Origin: Hydrogenovibrio sp. SC-1
Lineage (GTDB): Bacteria > Pseudomonadota > Gammaproteobacteria > Thiomicrospirales > Thiomicrospiraceae
Length of the DNA stretch: 35,992 nucleotides
NCBI RefSeq assembly: GCF_002848135.1
Contig: NZ_PKGB01000022.1
Coordinates: forward strand, 1-35,992
Direction: 5' to 3'
The position numbers and the translations under genes are program-made. The notes below the pieces were generated by a model that ran no database searches, had not been told where the DNA came from, and saw nothing but the letters and a program-made list of their open reading frames with translations. Numbering within the stretch: position 1 is the stretch's first letter; each line of letters opens with the position of its first letter. Positions 6,940-15,800 of this stretch are shown here, one piece after another.

Positions 6940-7227
6940 TTAGTCAAAATACTTTTGCTTACTATCTTCACTCAAGATTAAATTTCGAATAATTTGATCG
7001 AGCGCTTGATCAAAGGTGTAATCGGGGTTGGTTAGGGTAAACACATTGTGCGAAGCCACAACGAGATACCTAATATATTGTGAGTGTTTAAGATTAACCA
7101 TTTCAATGCCTAAGCTTGTCAAATAGGGTTCTTCCGTACTAATCGTTTTAAAGGTAGGGTGACCATTGTGGCCGAGTACAACTAAAACATGGTCGTCAGG
7201 GTGCGGCTGCCTTGTCGCAAATGTCAT
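6940..7227 (-). CDS. Small hypothetical protein
   Basis: About 95 residues. AGGA is seven bases before the second ATG (7227), whereas the first ATG (7233) is almost on top of it, so the second is preferred. The sequence starts MTFATRQPHPDDHVLVVLGH and ends with an acidic/basic tail. It has alternating hydrophobic strands (VLVVLG, YIRYLVVASHN) and looks like a compact cytosolic alpha/beta protein. No signal peptide, membrane helix or known motif. Convergent with the NMT1-GGDEF gene, with a 32-base gap. I do not recognise the family. Confidence 0.65.
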   Translation of the reverse strand: MTFATRQPHPDDHVLVVLGHNGHPTFKTISTEEPYLTSLGIEMVNLKHSQYIRYLVVASHNVFTLTNPDYTFDQALDQIIRNLILSEDSKQKYFD

Positions 7228-7233
7228 TGCCAT

Positions 7234-7499
7234 TTCCTATGCGTTGGTTTGAAGTATTAGATGATTGGGAATTTTATAATTTTTATGAAATGATAGCGCA
7301 AATAAGGAAGTTTTATATAAAAAATGTATAGTTTTGGTCAAGTGAAATGTTAGCGCCTTGTTTTAAGTTTAAAAGCGCTTTGATTCAGTCCAATACATTA
7401 TTCTTGGTAGGGCTGTTTAAATGCAAGCAGCAGCTATGCAGAAATCTTTGGGCGTGCCCTTGCTGACATTGTATAGGATTGTTGATTAGAGAAATAAAA
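7234..7499. other. Intergenic, no gene seen
   Basis: AT-rich spacer between the small hypothetical gene and the tRNA-Arg terminator. It contains an imperfect inverted repeat AGCGC...GCGCT near 7351-7380 and no frame with a ribosome site. Confidence 0.5.
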
Positions 7500-7530
7500 A
7501 AGGCCTGTAGCATAAAATACTACAAGCCTT
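7500..7530 (-). terminator. Intrinsic terminator after tRNA-Arg
   Basis: On the minus strand: AAGGCTTGTAG, a 9-base loop, CTACAGGCCTT, then a T-run (plus 7495-7499 are A's). One mismatch pair in an otherwise 11-bp stem. It lies directly downstream of tRNA-Arg. Confidence 0.8.
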
Positions 7531-7538
7531 ACAAATAA

Positions 7539-7615
7539 TGGTGCGCCCGAAGGGAGTCGAACCCCTAACCGCTCGGTTCGTAGCCGAGTACTCTATCCAA
7601 TTGAGCTACGGGCGC
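7539..7615 (-). tRNA. tRNA-Arg (anticodon ACG)
   Basis: 77 bases including encoded CCA. Acceptor GCGCCCG pairs with CGGGCGC, D-arm GCTC..GAGT, anticodon stem CTCGG/CCGAG with loop CTACGAA (ACG), T-arm GGGGTTCGACTCCC. The ACG anticodon is normally edited to ICG by TadA. Confidence 0.97.
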
Positions 7616-7687
7616 TTACTAAGATGTTATGCGCATTCTAGAGAGGACGTTATCAATTGTCAAGCAATCAATAGGTCAACTGTAAAA

Positions 7688-7778
7688 TGGCGGTGGACTA
7701 GGGATTCGAACCCCAGGTAGGCTACTAACCTACAACGGTTTTCAAGACCGCCGCCTTCAACCACTCAGCCAGTCCACC
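7688..7778 (-). tRNA. tRNA-Ser (anticodon TGA)
   Basis: 91 bases including encoded CCA, class II with a long variable arm (GTAGGTT...AGCCTAC). Acceptor GGTGGAC/GTCCACC, anticodon loop CTTGAAA. It lies 72 bases upstream of tRNA-Arg, so the two probably share a transcript. Confidence 0.97.
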
Positions 7779-7790
7779 AAACAGGTGCGT

Positions 7791-7818
7791 ATTATAGAGA
7801 CATGCCCCACAAATGCAA
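7791..7818 (-). promoter_or_regulatory. Sigma-70 promoter for the tRNA-Ser/tRNA-Arg unit
   Basis: Minus strand: TTGCAT (7818-7813), 16-base spacer, TATAAT (7796-7791), 12 bases before the mature tRNA-Ser 5' end. Confidence 0.75.
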
Positions 7819-8013
7819 GCTTTTCAGGCGTGTTTTATTAAAAAAAAGCATTATTGGTGGTGCTTGTTTGGCTAATTACTTGTTTTTAATCTTGTTTTTG
7901 ATAGATGTTTTTTTGGAACTTTAGCGCAGTTAGGATTGTCCTATCGGCTAGTTGATAAATAAGGGTGGACGCTTTTAGATTACACAGCCTTTGATTCTAA
8001 TGAATGCTTTTTT

Positions 8014-8157
8014 TTACATGGAAAAACCGTTAAAATGATTTGCATTAATTAAACCCATTTTGGGCATTTCTGATACTTTTCGGGCGGCAATTTGATTTTG
8101 GTTTGAGTCGAGTTGGGTTGCCCAGTTAAGTTCTTTCTTAATTTGAGACAATGACAT
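8014..8157 (-). CDS. Possible 47-residue protein, head-to-head with the J-protein gene
   Basis: A short frame starting MSLSQIKKELNWATQLDSNQ with protein-like composition (several Gln, Asn and Ala, no odd runs). Its ATG is only six bases from the J-domain gene's ATG on the other strand and no clear Shine-Dalgarno site precedes it, so one of the two starts would need a promoter inside the other gene. Nothing else occupies 7819-8163. Unknown family. Confidence 0.3.
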   Translation of the reverse strand: MSLSQIKKELNWATQLDSNQNQIAARKVSEMPKMGLINANHFNGFSM

Positions 8158-8163
8158 CGATTC

Positions 8164-8958
8164 ATGTTTAACACTCGTTACGATATTTCTAAAGATTATT
8201 TCGCCTTATTAGGGGTACATCATCAGGCGTGTGAAAAAACCATTAAGCAGGCTTATCGTAAGATGGCACGTCGCTATCATCCTGACGTCTCAAGGATCCA
8301 TAACGCAACTGAAAAATTTCAAGAAATTGCCGAAGCTTATGAAGTGTTAACGCGGTTTAGAGACGCCTATTGGCGCGATTTTTGTCGGGTAAAGGGCCGA
8401 GGCCAGAGTCATCGGTCAGACACTGAGGGGGCTGGTTATGCGAACCGTCGTTCAGCTCGAGGGACACATCAATATACTAACCCAGGGTGGAAACGTCAAA
8501 AGCCAATTCGAGGCAAAGATCGAGTGATCACTTATCCTTTAACTTTGCGGTATGCGATTCGGTTGTTGAAATTAGGATATTTTTATATTCCAGGCTTAAA
8601 AGTTAAAATGAAATTTACCCGCGAGGCATTTTTGAATAAAACCTTTCGCTTAAAGGGGAAGGGCTATCATGGCTTGTTTGGGGGAGAGCCTGGTGATTAT
8701 TTAGTGAAATTTAATTTAAAGCTGGAATCGATTAATTGGCGCCTTGAAGGCTCTGATATTTATGGCACGATTGAGGTCCCCAGTACTCTATTGGTTCCTG
8801 GCGCGGAACTCTCTTTACAGTCACCGGCAGGGTGCATGAATGTGTTGGTTCCAGATGACTATTCGCCAGATGAGTATATTGTCGTTCATAATATGGGGCT
8901 GCCCGGTGATGGCGTTTATAAACCTGGGCATTTATACGCTCGCTTAATAGCCGCATAG
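8164..8958 (+). CDS. CbpA-like J-domain co-chaperone
   Basis: 264 residues. The N-terminal J-domain (about 11-70) carries the HPD motif at 39-41 (RRYHPDVS), needed to stimulate DnaK ATPase. A basic Gly/Arg-rich linker follows (about 75-115), then the DnaJ C-terminal substrate-binding domains (from about 120; ITYPLTLRYAI, RLKGKGYHG, PGDYLVKFNL). There is no zinc-finger domain, which places it with the CbpA/DnaJ type II group rather than DnaJ itself. It is shorter than E. coli CbpA (306 residues), mainly in the linker, and the linker has few Phe residues. No good ribosome site precedes the ATG, but the J-domain begins just after it. The gene runs in the same direction as clpS-clpA, about 75 bases upstream, so co-expression with the protease machinery is possible. 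Confidence 0.85.
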   Translation: MFNTRYDISKDYFALLGVHHQACEKTIKQAYRKMARRYHPDVSRIHNATEKFQEIAEAYEVLTRFRDAYWRDFCRVKGRGQSHRSDTEGAGYANRRSARGTHQYTNPGWKRQKPIRGKDRVITYPLTLRYAIRLLKLGYFYIPGLKVKMKFTREAFLNKTFRLKGKGYHGLFGGEPGDYLVKFNLKLESINWRLEGSDIYGTIEVPSTLLVPGAELSLQSPAGCMNVLVPDDYSPDEYIVVHNMGLPGDGVYKPGHLYARLIAA

Positions 8959-9034
8959 CGCTTGTGCTGTGTCGATTCGTTTGAAGATACTACAACGCGC
9001 TTTATAAATTTATTGTTTGGATGAAGGAATACCT

Positions 9035-9352
9035 ATGGCTCAACAGCCGTATCAAGATGATGACAGTCTATTATTAGATGACGCAAAAACACAAATCAAG
9101 CCGCCTAAGCGTTACCAGGTGGTCTTGCTAAATGATGACTTTACACCGATGGATTTTGTGGTGGAGGTGTTAACACGTTTTTTTGGTATGGATGAATCTA
9201 AGGCAAATGCGGTGATGTTAGCGGTTCATACCCAGGGTAAAGGGGTTTGTGGTGTTTATAGTAAAGAAGTGGCAGAAATGAAGGTGATGCAGGTGAATCA
9301 GTTTGCGCGACAAAATCAGCATCCGCTGCAATGTGAAATGGAGGTGGTTTAA
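9035..9352 (+). CDS. clpS: ATP-dependent Clp protease adaptor ClpS
   Basis: 105 residues, the usual length. The ATG at 9035 is chosen over an upstream TTG (9017) because AAGGA lies seven bases before it. ClpS binds proteins with N-terminal Leu, Phe, Tyr or Trp and hands them to ClpA. The substrate pocket is intact: N33-D34-D35 (LLNDDFTPM), M39 and H65 (LAVHTQGKG). An acidic, flexible N-terminal extension (about 1-24) is present, needed in E. coli to engage ClpA. The stop TAA shares one base with the clpA ATG, indicating translational coupling. Confidence 0.97.
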   Translation: MAQQPYQDDDSLLLDDAKTQIKPPKRYQVVLLNDDFTPMDFVVEVLTRFFGMDESKANAVMLAVHTQGKGVCGVYSKEVAEMKVMQVNQFARQNQHPLQCEMEVV

Positions 9353-11586
9353 TGCTGAGTAAGGAACTGCAACTGACGCTCAGCAATGCGTTTAGCCTCG
9401 CCAATGAGTACGAGCATGAGTATGTCACTTTAGAGCATTTATTAATCGAACTGTTGGGCTTGCCCATGGTAAGAGAGGCGATTGAAGCCTGTGGGGTGAA
9501 TCCGAAGGTGATTGAAACCGAATTAGAGCATTATTTAGATACCGAATCGCAGGGGCTAAAGGTTGAAGAGCTATTACCAACGATGGCTTTTCAGAGGGTG
9601 GTTGAAAGGGCGATTTATTTGGTGCAATCGAATGGTTATTCAGAAGTGACGGGACTGCATGTTTTAGCTTCTCTATATTCTGAACAAGATTCACACGCAG
9701 TTTATGTGCTGGAAAGTGCAGGGGTTCATCGTGTGGATGTTTTAAGTTATATTTCTCATGGCGTGACGGCCCAACAGCAGGAAGATTTTTTAACCACTGA
9801 AACGCCCTCGTCTGAAGAAGGTCAAGCTTCGGAGCCGCAAAAGGATCCCATAAAGAGTTACAGTACCAATTTGAATGAAGCCTTTAAGCAGGGCGAACTG
9901 GATCCGATTATTGGTCGGGATTGGGAGCTAACCCGAACTCTGGAAGTGTTAAGTCGACGCCGAAAGAATAATCCACTGTTAGTGGGCGAGCCAGGCGTGG
10001 GCAAAACAGCTGTTGCGGAAGGGTTGGCGCAAAAAATCGTTGAACAAGCGGTTCCAGAGGATTTATTTGAGGCAGAAGTCTTTAGTTTGGATATGGGAGC
10101 CTTATTGGCTGGCACCCGATATAGAGGCGATTTTGAAAAACGCTTTAAAGCCTTAATCAAGGCATTGGAGTCCCGTCCGCATGCCATTCTATTTATTGAC
10201 GAAATTCATACCATTATTGGTGCCGGCGCCGTTCAAGGCGGAGCGATGGATGCGTCAAACTTAATGAAACCTGCCTTGTCGTCTGGTAAGTTACGTTGCG
10301 TGGGCGCAACCACGTACGAAGAGTACCGTGGTATTTTTGAAAAAGATCGAGCCTTAGCAAGACGGTTTCAAAAAATTGATGTTAGCGAACCGACGATACT
10401 TGAAACGTTTGAGATTTTAAAAGGTTTGAAGTCGCAATTTGAGAATCACCATCACGTCAAATATACCTTACCAGCATTAAAAATGGCCGTTGATTTATCA
10501 TCACGCTTTATTACCGATCGACATCTGCCAGATAAAGCCATTGATGTAATTGATGAAGCGGGTGCAAAACAGGCATTTAAAACCAAATCGAAAAGAAAAA
10601 AACAAATTTCGGTCGCAGAAATTCAGCAGGTGGTGGCTGATATTGCACGTATACCGGTTTCACAAATTACACAAAAAGAAAAAGATAAACTGGCAACGCT
10701 TGAGGAAAGTCTAAAACGCGTCGTTTTTGGTCAAGAACAGGCTGTTCAGTCTGTGGTTTCTTCAATAAAATTGGCTCGATCTGGTCTAAAGGATCCAGCA
10801 CGCCCAACGGCAGCTTTTTTATTTGTGGGGCCAACAGGGGTTGGTAAAACCGAATTGACCCGCCAATTAGCAACTCACCTCGGGATAGAGTGTTTACGAT
10901 ATGATATGTCGGAATATATGGAACGTCATTCGGTATCACGATTGATTGGTGCGCCACCAGGGTATGTTGGGTTTGACCAAGGCGGCCTCTTAACTGAGGC
11001 GGTCAATAAGCACCCTTATTCAGTAGTACTGCTAGATGAAATTGAAAAAGCGCACCCTGATGTCTTTAATTTGTTGTTACAAGTTATGGATAGTGGCACT
11101 TTGACTGATAATAATGGTCGAAAAGTCGATTTTAGAAATGTGATTTTGATTATGACCTCGAATGTAGGTGCGGAAGCTGCGACAAGATCCAGTATCGGTT
11201 TTGCTGAACAGGATCATTCTTTGGATTTCCAGGCAGAGCTGAAAAAGGTCTTTACCCCAGAGTTTCGCAATCGTTTGGATGGTGTGGTGCAATTTGACCG
11301 CTTGTCTTCTGAAGTGATGAATTCGGTCGTCAATAAATTTATTTATGCGTTAGAAGCCAGCTTGGAAGATAAAAGTGTCACGATTAAATTGACTCAGTCA
11401 GCACGTGACTGGTTAGCCAAGTCGGGTTATGATCCGTTGATGGGGGCACGCCCGATGGCTCGATTGGTTCAGGAAAAAATAAAACAACCTTTAGCCGAAC
11501 GATTACTGTTCGGAGATCTACAAAAAGGCGGTAATGTGCAGATTGACGTTAAAGAGAATGAGTTGGTGTTGGTGACAGAAAAGTAA
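9352..11586 (+). CDS. clpA: ClpA, AAA+ unfoldase of ClpAP
   Basis: 744 residues (E. coli ClpA 758). An N-domain (1-140) docks ClpS. D1 AAA+ has Walker A GEPGVGKT near 211-219 and Walker B LFIDEIH. D2 AAA+ has Walker A GPTGVGKT near 492-499 and Walker B VLLDEIEKAHPD. The IGF tripeptide in the SSIGFAEQ loop is the ClpP-docking motif, so it is a ClpP partner and not a ClpB-type disaggregase. The inserted coiled middle domain of ClpB is absent. It unfolds N-degron and ssrA-tagged substrates in the cytosol. The start overlaps the clpS stop by one base. clpP is not in the window, as is usual. Confidence 0.98.
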   Translation: MLSKELQLTLSNAFSLANEYEHEYVTLEHLLIELLGLPMVREAIEACGVNPKVIETELEHYLDTESQGLKVEELLPTMAFQRVVERAIYLVQSNGYSEVTGLHVLASLYSEQDSHAVYVLESAGVHRVDVLSYISHGVTAQQQEDFLTTETPSSEEGQASEPQKDPIKSYSTNLNEAFKQGELDPIIGRDWELTRTLEVLSRRRKNNPLLVGEPGVGKTAVAEGLAQKIVEQAVPEDLFEAEVFSLDMGALLAGTRYRGDFEKRFKALIKALESRPHAILFIDEIHTIIGAGAVQGGAMDASNLMKPALSSGKLRCVGATTYEEYRGIFEKDRALARRFQKIDVSEPTILETFEILKGLKSQFENHHHVKYTLPALKMAVDLSSRFITDRHLPDKAIDVIDEAGAKQAFKTKSKRKKQISVAEIQQVVADIARIPVSQITQKEKDKLATLEESLKRVVFGQEQAVQSVVSSIKLARSGLKDPARPTAAFLFVGPTGVGKTELTRQLATHLGIECLRYDMSEYMERHSVSRLIGAPPGYVGFDQGGLLTEAVNKHPYSVVLLDEIEKAHPDVFNLLLQVMDSGTLTDNNGRKVDFRNVILIMTSNVGAEAATRSSIGFAEQDHSLDFQAELKKVFTPEFRNRLDGVVQFDRLSSEVMNSVVNKFIYALEASLEDKSVTIKLTQSARDWLAKSGYDPLMGARPMARLVQEKIKQPLAERLLFGDLQKGGNVQIDVKENELVLVTEK

Positions 11587-11642
11587 GCGTGAACAGGCAT
11601 CTATTGGAAGGGCTGGTTGCGACCAGCGCTTTTCCAAGAACT

Positions 11643-11669
11643 AAAAAACCCGCAAAAGCGGGTTTTTTT
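11643..11669. terminator. Bidirectional intrinsic terminator between clpA and infA
   Basis: AAAAAACCCGC, AAAA loop, GCGGGTTTTTT, with T-runs on both strands. It lies between convergent clpA and infA. Confidence 0.92.
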
Positions 11670-11697
11670 ATAAGCACATTTTAGCGCTGCAGTCAGG

Positions 11698-11916
11698 TTA
11701 TTTTCCGCGGTAAGTAATGCGGCCTTTTGTCAGGTCATAAGGTGTCAGTTCTACCTTGACCTTGTCACCTGCAAGGATACGAATATAGTTTTTTCGCATG
11801 CGCCCAGAAATGTGTGCCAGTATTTCATGACCATTCTCTAAGCGGACTTTAAACATGGTGTTGGGTAAAGTTTCAATTACTTCCCCATCGAATTCAATAA
11901 CATCTTGTTTTGACAT
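11698..11916 (-). CDS. infA: Translation initiation factor IF-1
   Basis: 72 residues from ATG 11916 ([13 protein letters not shown]), exactly the E. coli length. An upstream in-frame TTG would add eight residues without support. The OB-fold signature is intact: [47 protein letters not shown]. It binds the 30S A site and assists IF2 and IF3 at initiation. It is co-directional with aat, 82 bases downstream, so the two likely share a transcript. Confidence 0.98.
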   Translation of the reverse strand: MSKQDVIEFDGEVIETLPNTMFKVRLENGHEILAHISGRMRKNYIRILAGDKVKVELTPYDLTKGRITYRGK

Positions 11917-11998
11917 AGACTTAAGCTTTAACTGCCCCAATAAAAATTAAGCGGCGATTATAGCAATGGTTTCAGGGTTTATCAATCTTTTACAAAAA

Positions 11999-12754
11999 CT
12001 ATTTTTCAGCTGGCGTTTTATGGGGGAGAAAGGGGGCCTGCCAGTCGATTTCCATTTGCCAATGTTTGGGGGGGAAGGCGAGTTGGGTTTGTTGATGTAA
12101 AAGGGTTTCAAAATGTTCGCGAGATATGAGTTTTGCCCCCAGAGATTTAAGATGAGGGGTTTCAATTTGGGTATCAATGATTAAAAACCCCCAGGCCTGG
12201 AGTTGCTGGCTCAAAGCAATGAGAGCAATTTTCGAGGCATCGGTTTGGTGTGCAAACATGGATTCGCCATAAAACATCTTGCCAATAGCCACCCCATACA
12301 AACCGCCAACCAGTTTTTGGTCTTGCCAAACTTCGACCGAATGAGCATGACCTTTTAGATAGAGTTGATAATAGGCATCCATCATGGCATCACTAATCCA
12401 AGTGCCATCCTGACCGTGTCTCGGAGTCGTGGCGCAATGGTTGATAACAGACATAAAATCACGATCCAATGTCACACTAAAACGTTGTTTACGGATGACT
12501 TTTATCAAGCTTCGTCGAATTTTAAGTTTATCTAAAAATAAAACGGATCTCGGGTTAGGTGTCCACCATAGAATAGGATCGTCTTCATTAAACCAAGGAA
12601 AGATACCATTATGATAAGCCGTGAGTAGCCATTCCGGCGTCAAGTCCCCTCCAACAGCTAACAAACCATCTGGTTCGGTTAACGCAAGGTGAGTGGGTGG
12701 AAACATCACCGGTTTTGGATCAAGCCAAAAGGGTTGGTTAGATAAGCTATTCAT
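11999..12754 (-). CDS. aat: Leucyl/phenylalanyl-tRNA-protein transferase
   Basis: About 251 residues from ATG 12754 (MNSLSNQPFWLDP). The frame extends upstream to 12853 but lacks family similarity there. Aat transfers Leu or Phe from aminoacyl-tRNA to N-terminal Arg or Lys, creating the degron that ClpS reads. Family motifs: FPPTHLALTEPDGLLAVGGDL, YHNGIFPWF, WWTPNPRSVL, GLYGVAIGKMFYGESMF and FLIIDTQIETPHL. The catalytic Asp/Gln region IDTQ is intact. The CCAGGCCTGG palindrome falls inside the gene at 12191-12200, encoding QAW. Upstream lies the divergent dnaE. Confidence 0.96.
   Translation of the reverse strand: MNSLSNQPFWLDPKPVMFPPTHLALTEPDGLLAVGGDLTPEWLLTAYHNGIFPWFNEDDPILWWTPNPRSVLFLDKLKIRRSLIKVIRKQRFSVTLDRDFMSVINHCATTPRHGQDGTWISDAMMDAYYQLYLKGHAHSVEVWQDQKLVGGLYGVAIGKMFYGESMFAHQTDASKIALIALSQQLQAWGFLIIDTQIETPHLKSLGAKLISREHFETLLHQQTQLAFPPKHWQMEIDWQAPFLPHKTPAEK
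12191..12200. repeat. CCAGGCCTGG palindrome, copy 2 (inside aat)
   Basis: Exact 10-mer within coding sequence, read in the frame CAG GCC TGG (Gln-Ala-Trp) on the minus strand. Confidence 0.6.
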
Positions 12755-12782
12755 CAAAATTCTTATTATTAAATGGGATTTG

Positions 12783-12813
12783 TTGCTAAATTTAATCTTG
12801 TTGCAATTATAAT
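12783..12813 (+). promoter_or_regulatory. Candidate promoter in the aat/dnaE divergent gap
   Basis: TTGCTA (12783-12788), a long 19-base spacer, TATAAT (12808-12813), about 80 bases before the dnaE ATG. The -10 lies in ATTATAAT, which also reads TATAAT on the minus strand, so it could serve aat too. Confidence 0.4.
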
Positions 12814-12894
12814 GCATTTGCATCACCTTGCAGTGACGCGATGAGTTTCTCATATCAATTTTCTTTAGTACTTCAAAGCGAACGCAAAACTAAT

Positions 12895-15800
12895 ATGTCT
12901 CAATTTGTTCATCTTCATCTTCATTCCGAATATTCCGTGGTCGATGCGACCTTAAAAGTGAAATCGGCAATCGCTCTGGCAAAAAGCTCTGGGCAACCTG
13001 CTATTGCCTTGACGGATGAAATGAATATGTTTGCGCTTATCAAGTTTTACAATGCCGCTATTCAAGCTGGTATTAAACCCATTATTGGCGCGGATTGCTT
13101 GATTGAAGGTGATGATGGACAGGTATTTAAAGTCACTTGTTTATGTCAAAACAATCAGGGGTACTTAAATCTTTCACGTTTAATTTCGCGAGCTTATTTG
13201 CAAAACCAAAAGCTGGTTGAAAATGCGATGAAGCCATTGATCAAGCAAGACTGGTTGGCCGATTTGAACGAAGGATTGATTATCCTTTCAGGTGGTACGG
13301 ACGGGGATGTCGGTCAGGCGCTATTATCAGAAAAACTCAACTTAGCAGCGAAAAGAACCAACTGGTGGATGCAGTACTTTCCTGATCGATTCTATTTGGA
13401 ATTGGTTCGTAATGGTCGCCCTGAAGAATCCATTTACATTGCGGCGGCTGTTGAGTTGGCGCAAAAATATGAATTGCCCGTTGTTGCAACCAATAATGTG
13501 CGTTTTGAAAAATTAGAAGATTTTGATGCCCATGAAGTCCGAGTCTGTATTCATGATGGCTATATTTTGGAAGACCCGAATCGTCCGCGCCGCTATACCG
13601 AAGAGCAGTATTTTAGAAGCTCAGAAGAAATGGTCGAACTGTTCAAGGATTTTCCAGAAGCGATTGAAAACAGTGTGGAAATTGCCAAACGCTGTAATGT
13701 CACGCTAACGTTAGGTACTTACTTCTTACCCGATTTTCCTGTGCCGGAAGGGCACACTATTGAAAGCTATTTCATAGAAGAATCTCAGAAGGGTCTAGAA
13801 GAACGTTTGCAATTTCTATATGGCCATTTGTCGCCCGAAGATTTTGCTCAGACCCGCCAACCCTATGATGATCGCTTAAAGTTCGAGTTGGATATCATTA
13901 TTCAAATGGGGTTTCCGGGTTACTTCTTTATCGTTGCCGACTTTATTCAATGGGGTAAAAATCACCAAGTGCCCGTTGGGCCTGGTCGAGGATCAGGGGC
14001 TGGGTCACTGGTGGCCTATGTTCTAAAAATTACCGATCTAGATCCTCTGCAATATGATTTGCTTTTTGAGCGGTTTTTGAACCCTGAAAGGGTTTCTATG
14101 CCCGATTTCGATGTCGATTTTTGTATGGAACGTCGGGATTTAGTGATCGATTATGTCTCCAAGCAATATGGACAAGACCATGTGTCACAGATTGTGACCT
14201 TCGGCACCATGGCCGCAAAAGCGGTGGTACGAGATGTGGGCAGAGTGCTCGGCTATGGCTATGGTATGGTGGATAGTATTGCCAAGCTCATTCCAAATGA
14301 TTTGGGTATTAAGCTGTCAGGTGCTTTAGAACAGGAACCCCAGCTGCAAGAAAGGTATGATCAAGACGAAGACGTTAAAGAACTACTTGATCTTGCTTTA
14401 ACCTTAGAAGGCACTGTCCGTAATACAGGTAAACATGCTGGCGGTGTGGTCATTGGTCCTAAACCGCTTGACCATTTCTGTCCGCTATCCTGTGAGCCGG
14501 ACGGCACCAGTGTCGTGACCCAACTCGATAAAAATGATGTTGAAACCGCAGGCCTGGTTAAATTTGACTTTTTAGGGTTGCGGACCCTCACCATTATCGA
14601 CTGGGCTTTGCAGTTTATTAACGAGGGCAAACAGCCAGGTGATGATGGCTTTATTGAAATTGAACGAATTCCTTTAGATGACCCCTTAACCTTTGATTTA
14701 ATCAAAACTGGTAAAACCACAGGGGTTTTCCAGTTGGAATCTTCTGGTATGCAAAACCTGATTGTGCGTCTACGCCCTGACTGTTTTGAAGACATTATCG
14801 CTTTAGTGGCCCTGTTCCGTCCTGGACCACTGGAATCGGGCATGGTGGATAACTTTATTGCGCGTAAGCATGGTAAAGAAAAAGTCTCATACCCAGATGC
14901 GCAATATCAGCATGAGTCATTGAAAGAAACGCTTGAACCCACCTACGGCGTTATCTTATATCAAGAGCAGGTTATGCAAATTGCTCAGATATTGGCCGGT
15001 TATACGCTAGGTGGCGCGGATATGTTACGTCGAGCCATGGGGAAAAAGAAGCCTGAAGAAATGGCGAAGCAGCGTTCGATTTTTAAAGAAGGGGCTATTA
15101 AAAACGGGGTTGATGGCGATCTAGCCATGAAGATATTTGACCTGGTAGAAAAATTTGCCGGTTACGGGTTTAACAAATCGCATTCCGCTGCCTATGCATT
15201 GGTGTCTTATCAGTCTGCTTGGCTAAAAACCCATTTCCCAGCCGAATTTATGGCAGCCCAAATTTCTTCGGATATGGATACCACCGATAAGGTGGTTCAT
15301 ATGGTGAATGAATGTCATGCGATGGGGATTGGCGTTGCGCAACCCAGTATTAATGATGGAGAAATTCACTTTAAAGCCATCCGTGGAGAGCGGAAAATTC
15401 GGTATGGACTCGGAGCGATCAAGGGGGTTGGCGAGTCAGCTTTACTAGGGATTATTGAAGAACGAAATCAGCATGGCGCTTATCAAGATTTATTTGATTT
15501 TTGCCTTAGGGTTACACGCAAGGTCAATAAGCGGGTGATTGAAGCACTGATTGTTGCGGGTGCCATGGACTGTTTGCACGATAATCGCAATGCGATGTTG
15601 CATAGTGTTGGCTTGGCACTGCAAAAAGCAGAACAACATCATAAAAATGAAGAGGCTGGCCAAGCCGACCTTTTTGGTGATGTCAGCACGTTCGAGGCCG
15701 AAAACCTAGCTGAGTTGGTATCCGTGCCAGAGTTGTCAGACAAACAACGTCTTAAAGCCGAAAAAGAGGTGTTGGGGCTTTATATGACGGGACACCCCAT

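Noticed and set aside
7538-7720. 60-codon plus-strand frame
   Set aside because: It runs across the minus-strand tRNA-Arg and into tRNA-Ser; no ribosome site.
9352-11586. ClpB disaggregase instead of ClpA
   Set aside because: No coiled middle domain, an IGF ClpP-docking loop is present, and clpS is adjacent.
12841-12894. Upstream extension of dnaE by 18 codons
   Set aside because: It has no similarity to the DnaE N-terminus, which begins at MSQFVHLHLHSEYS.
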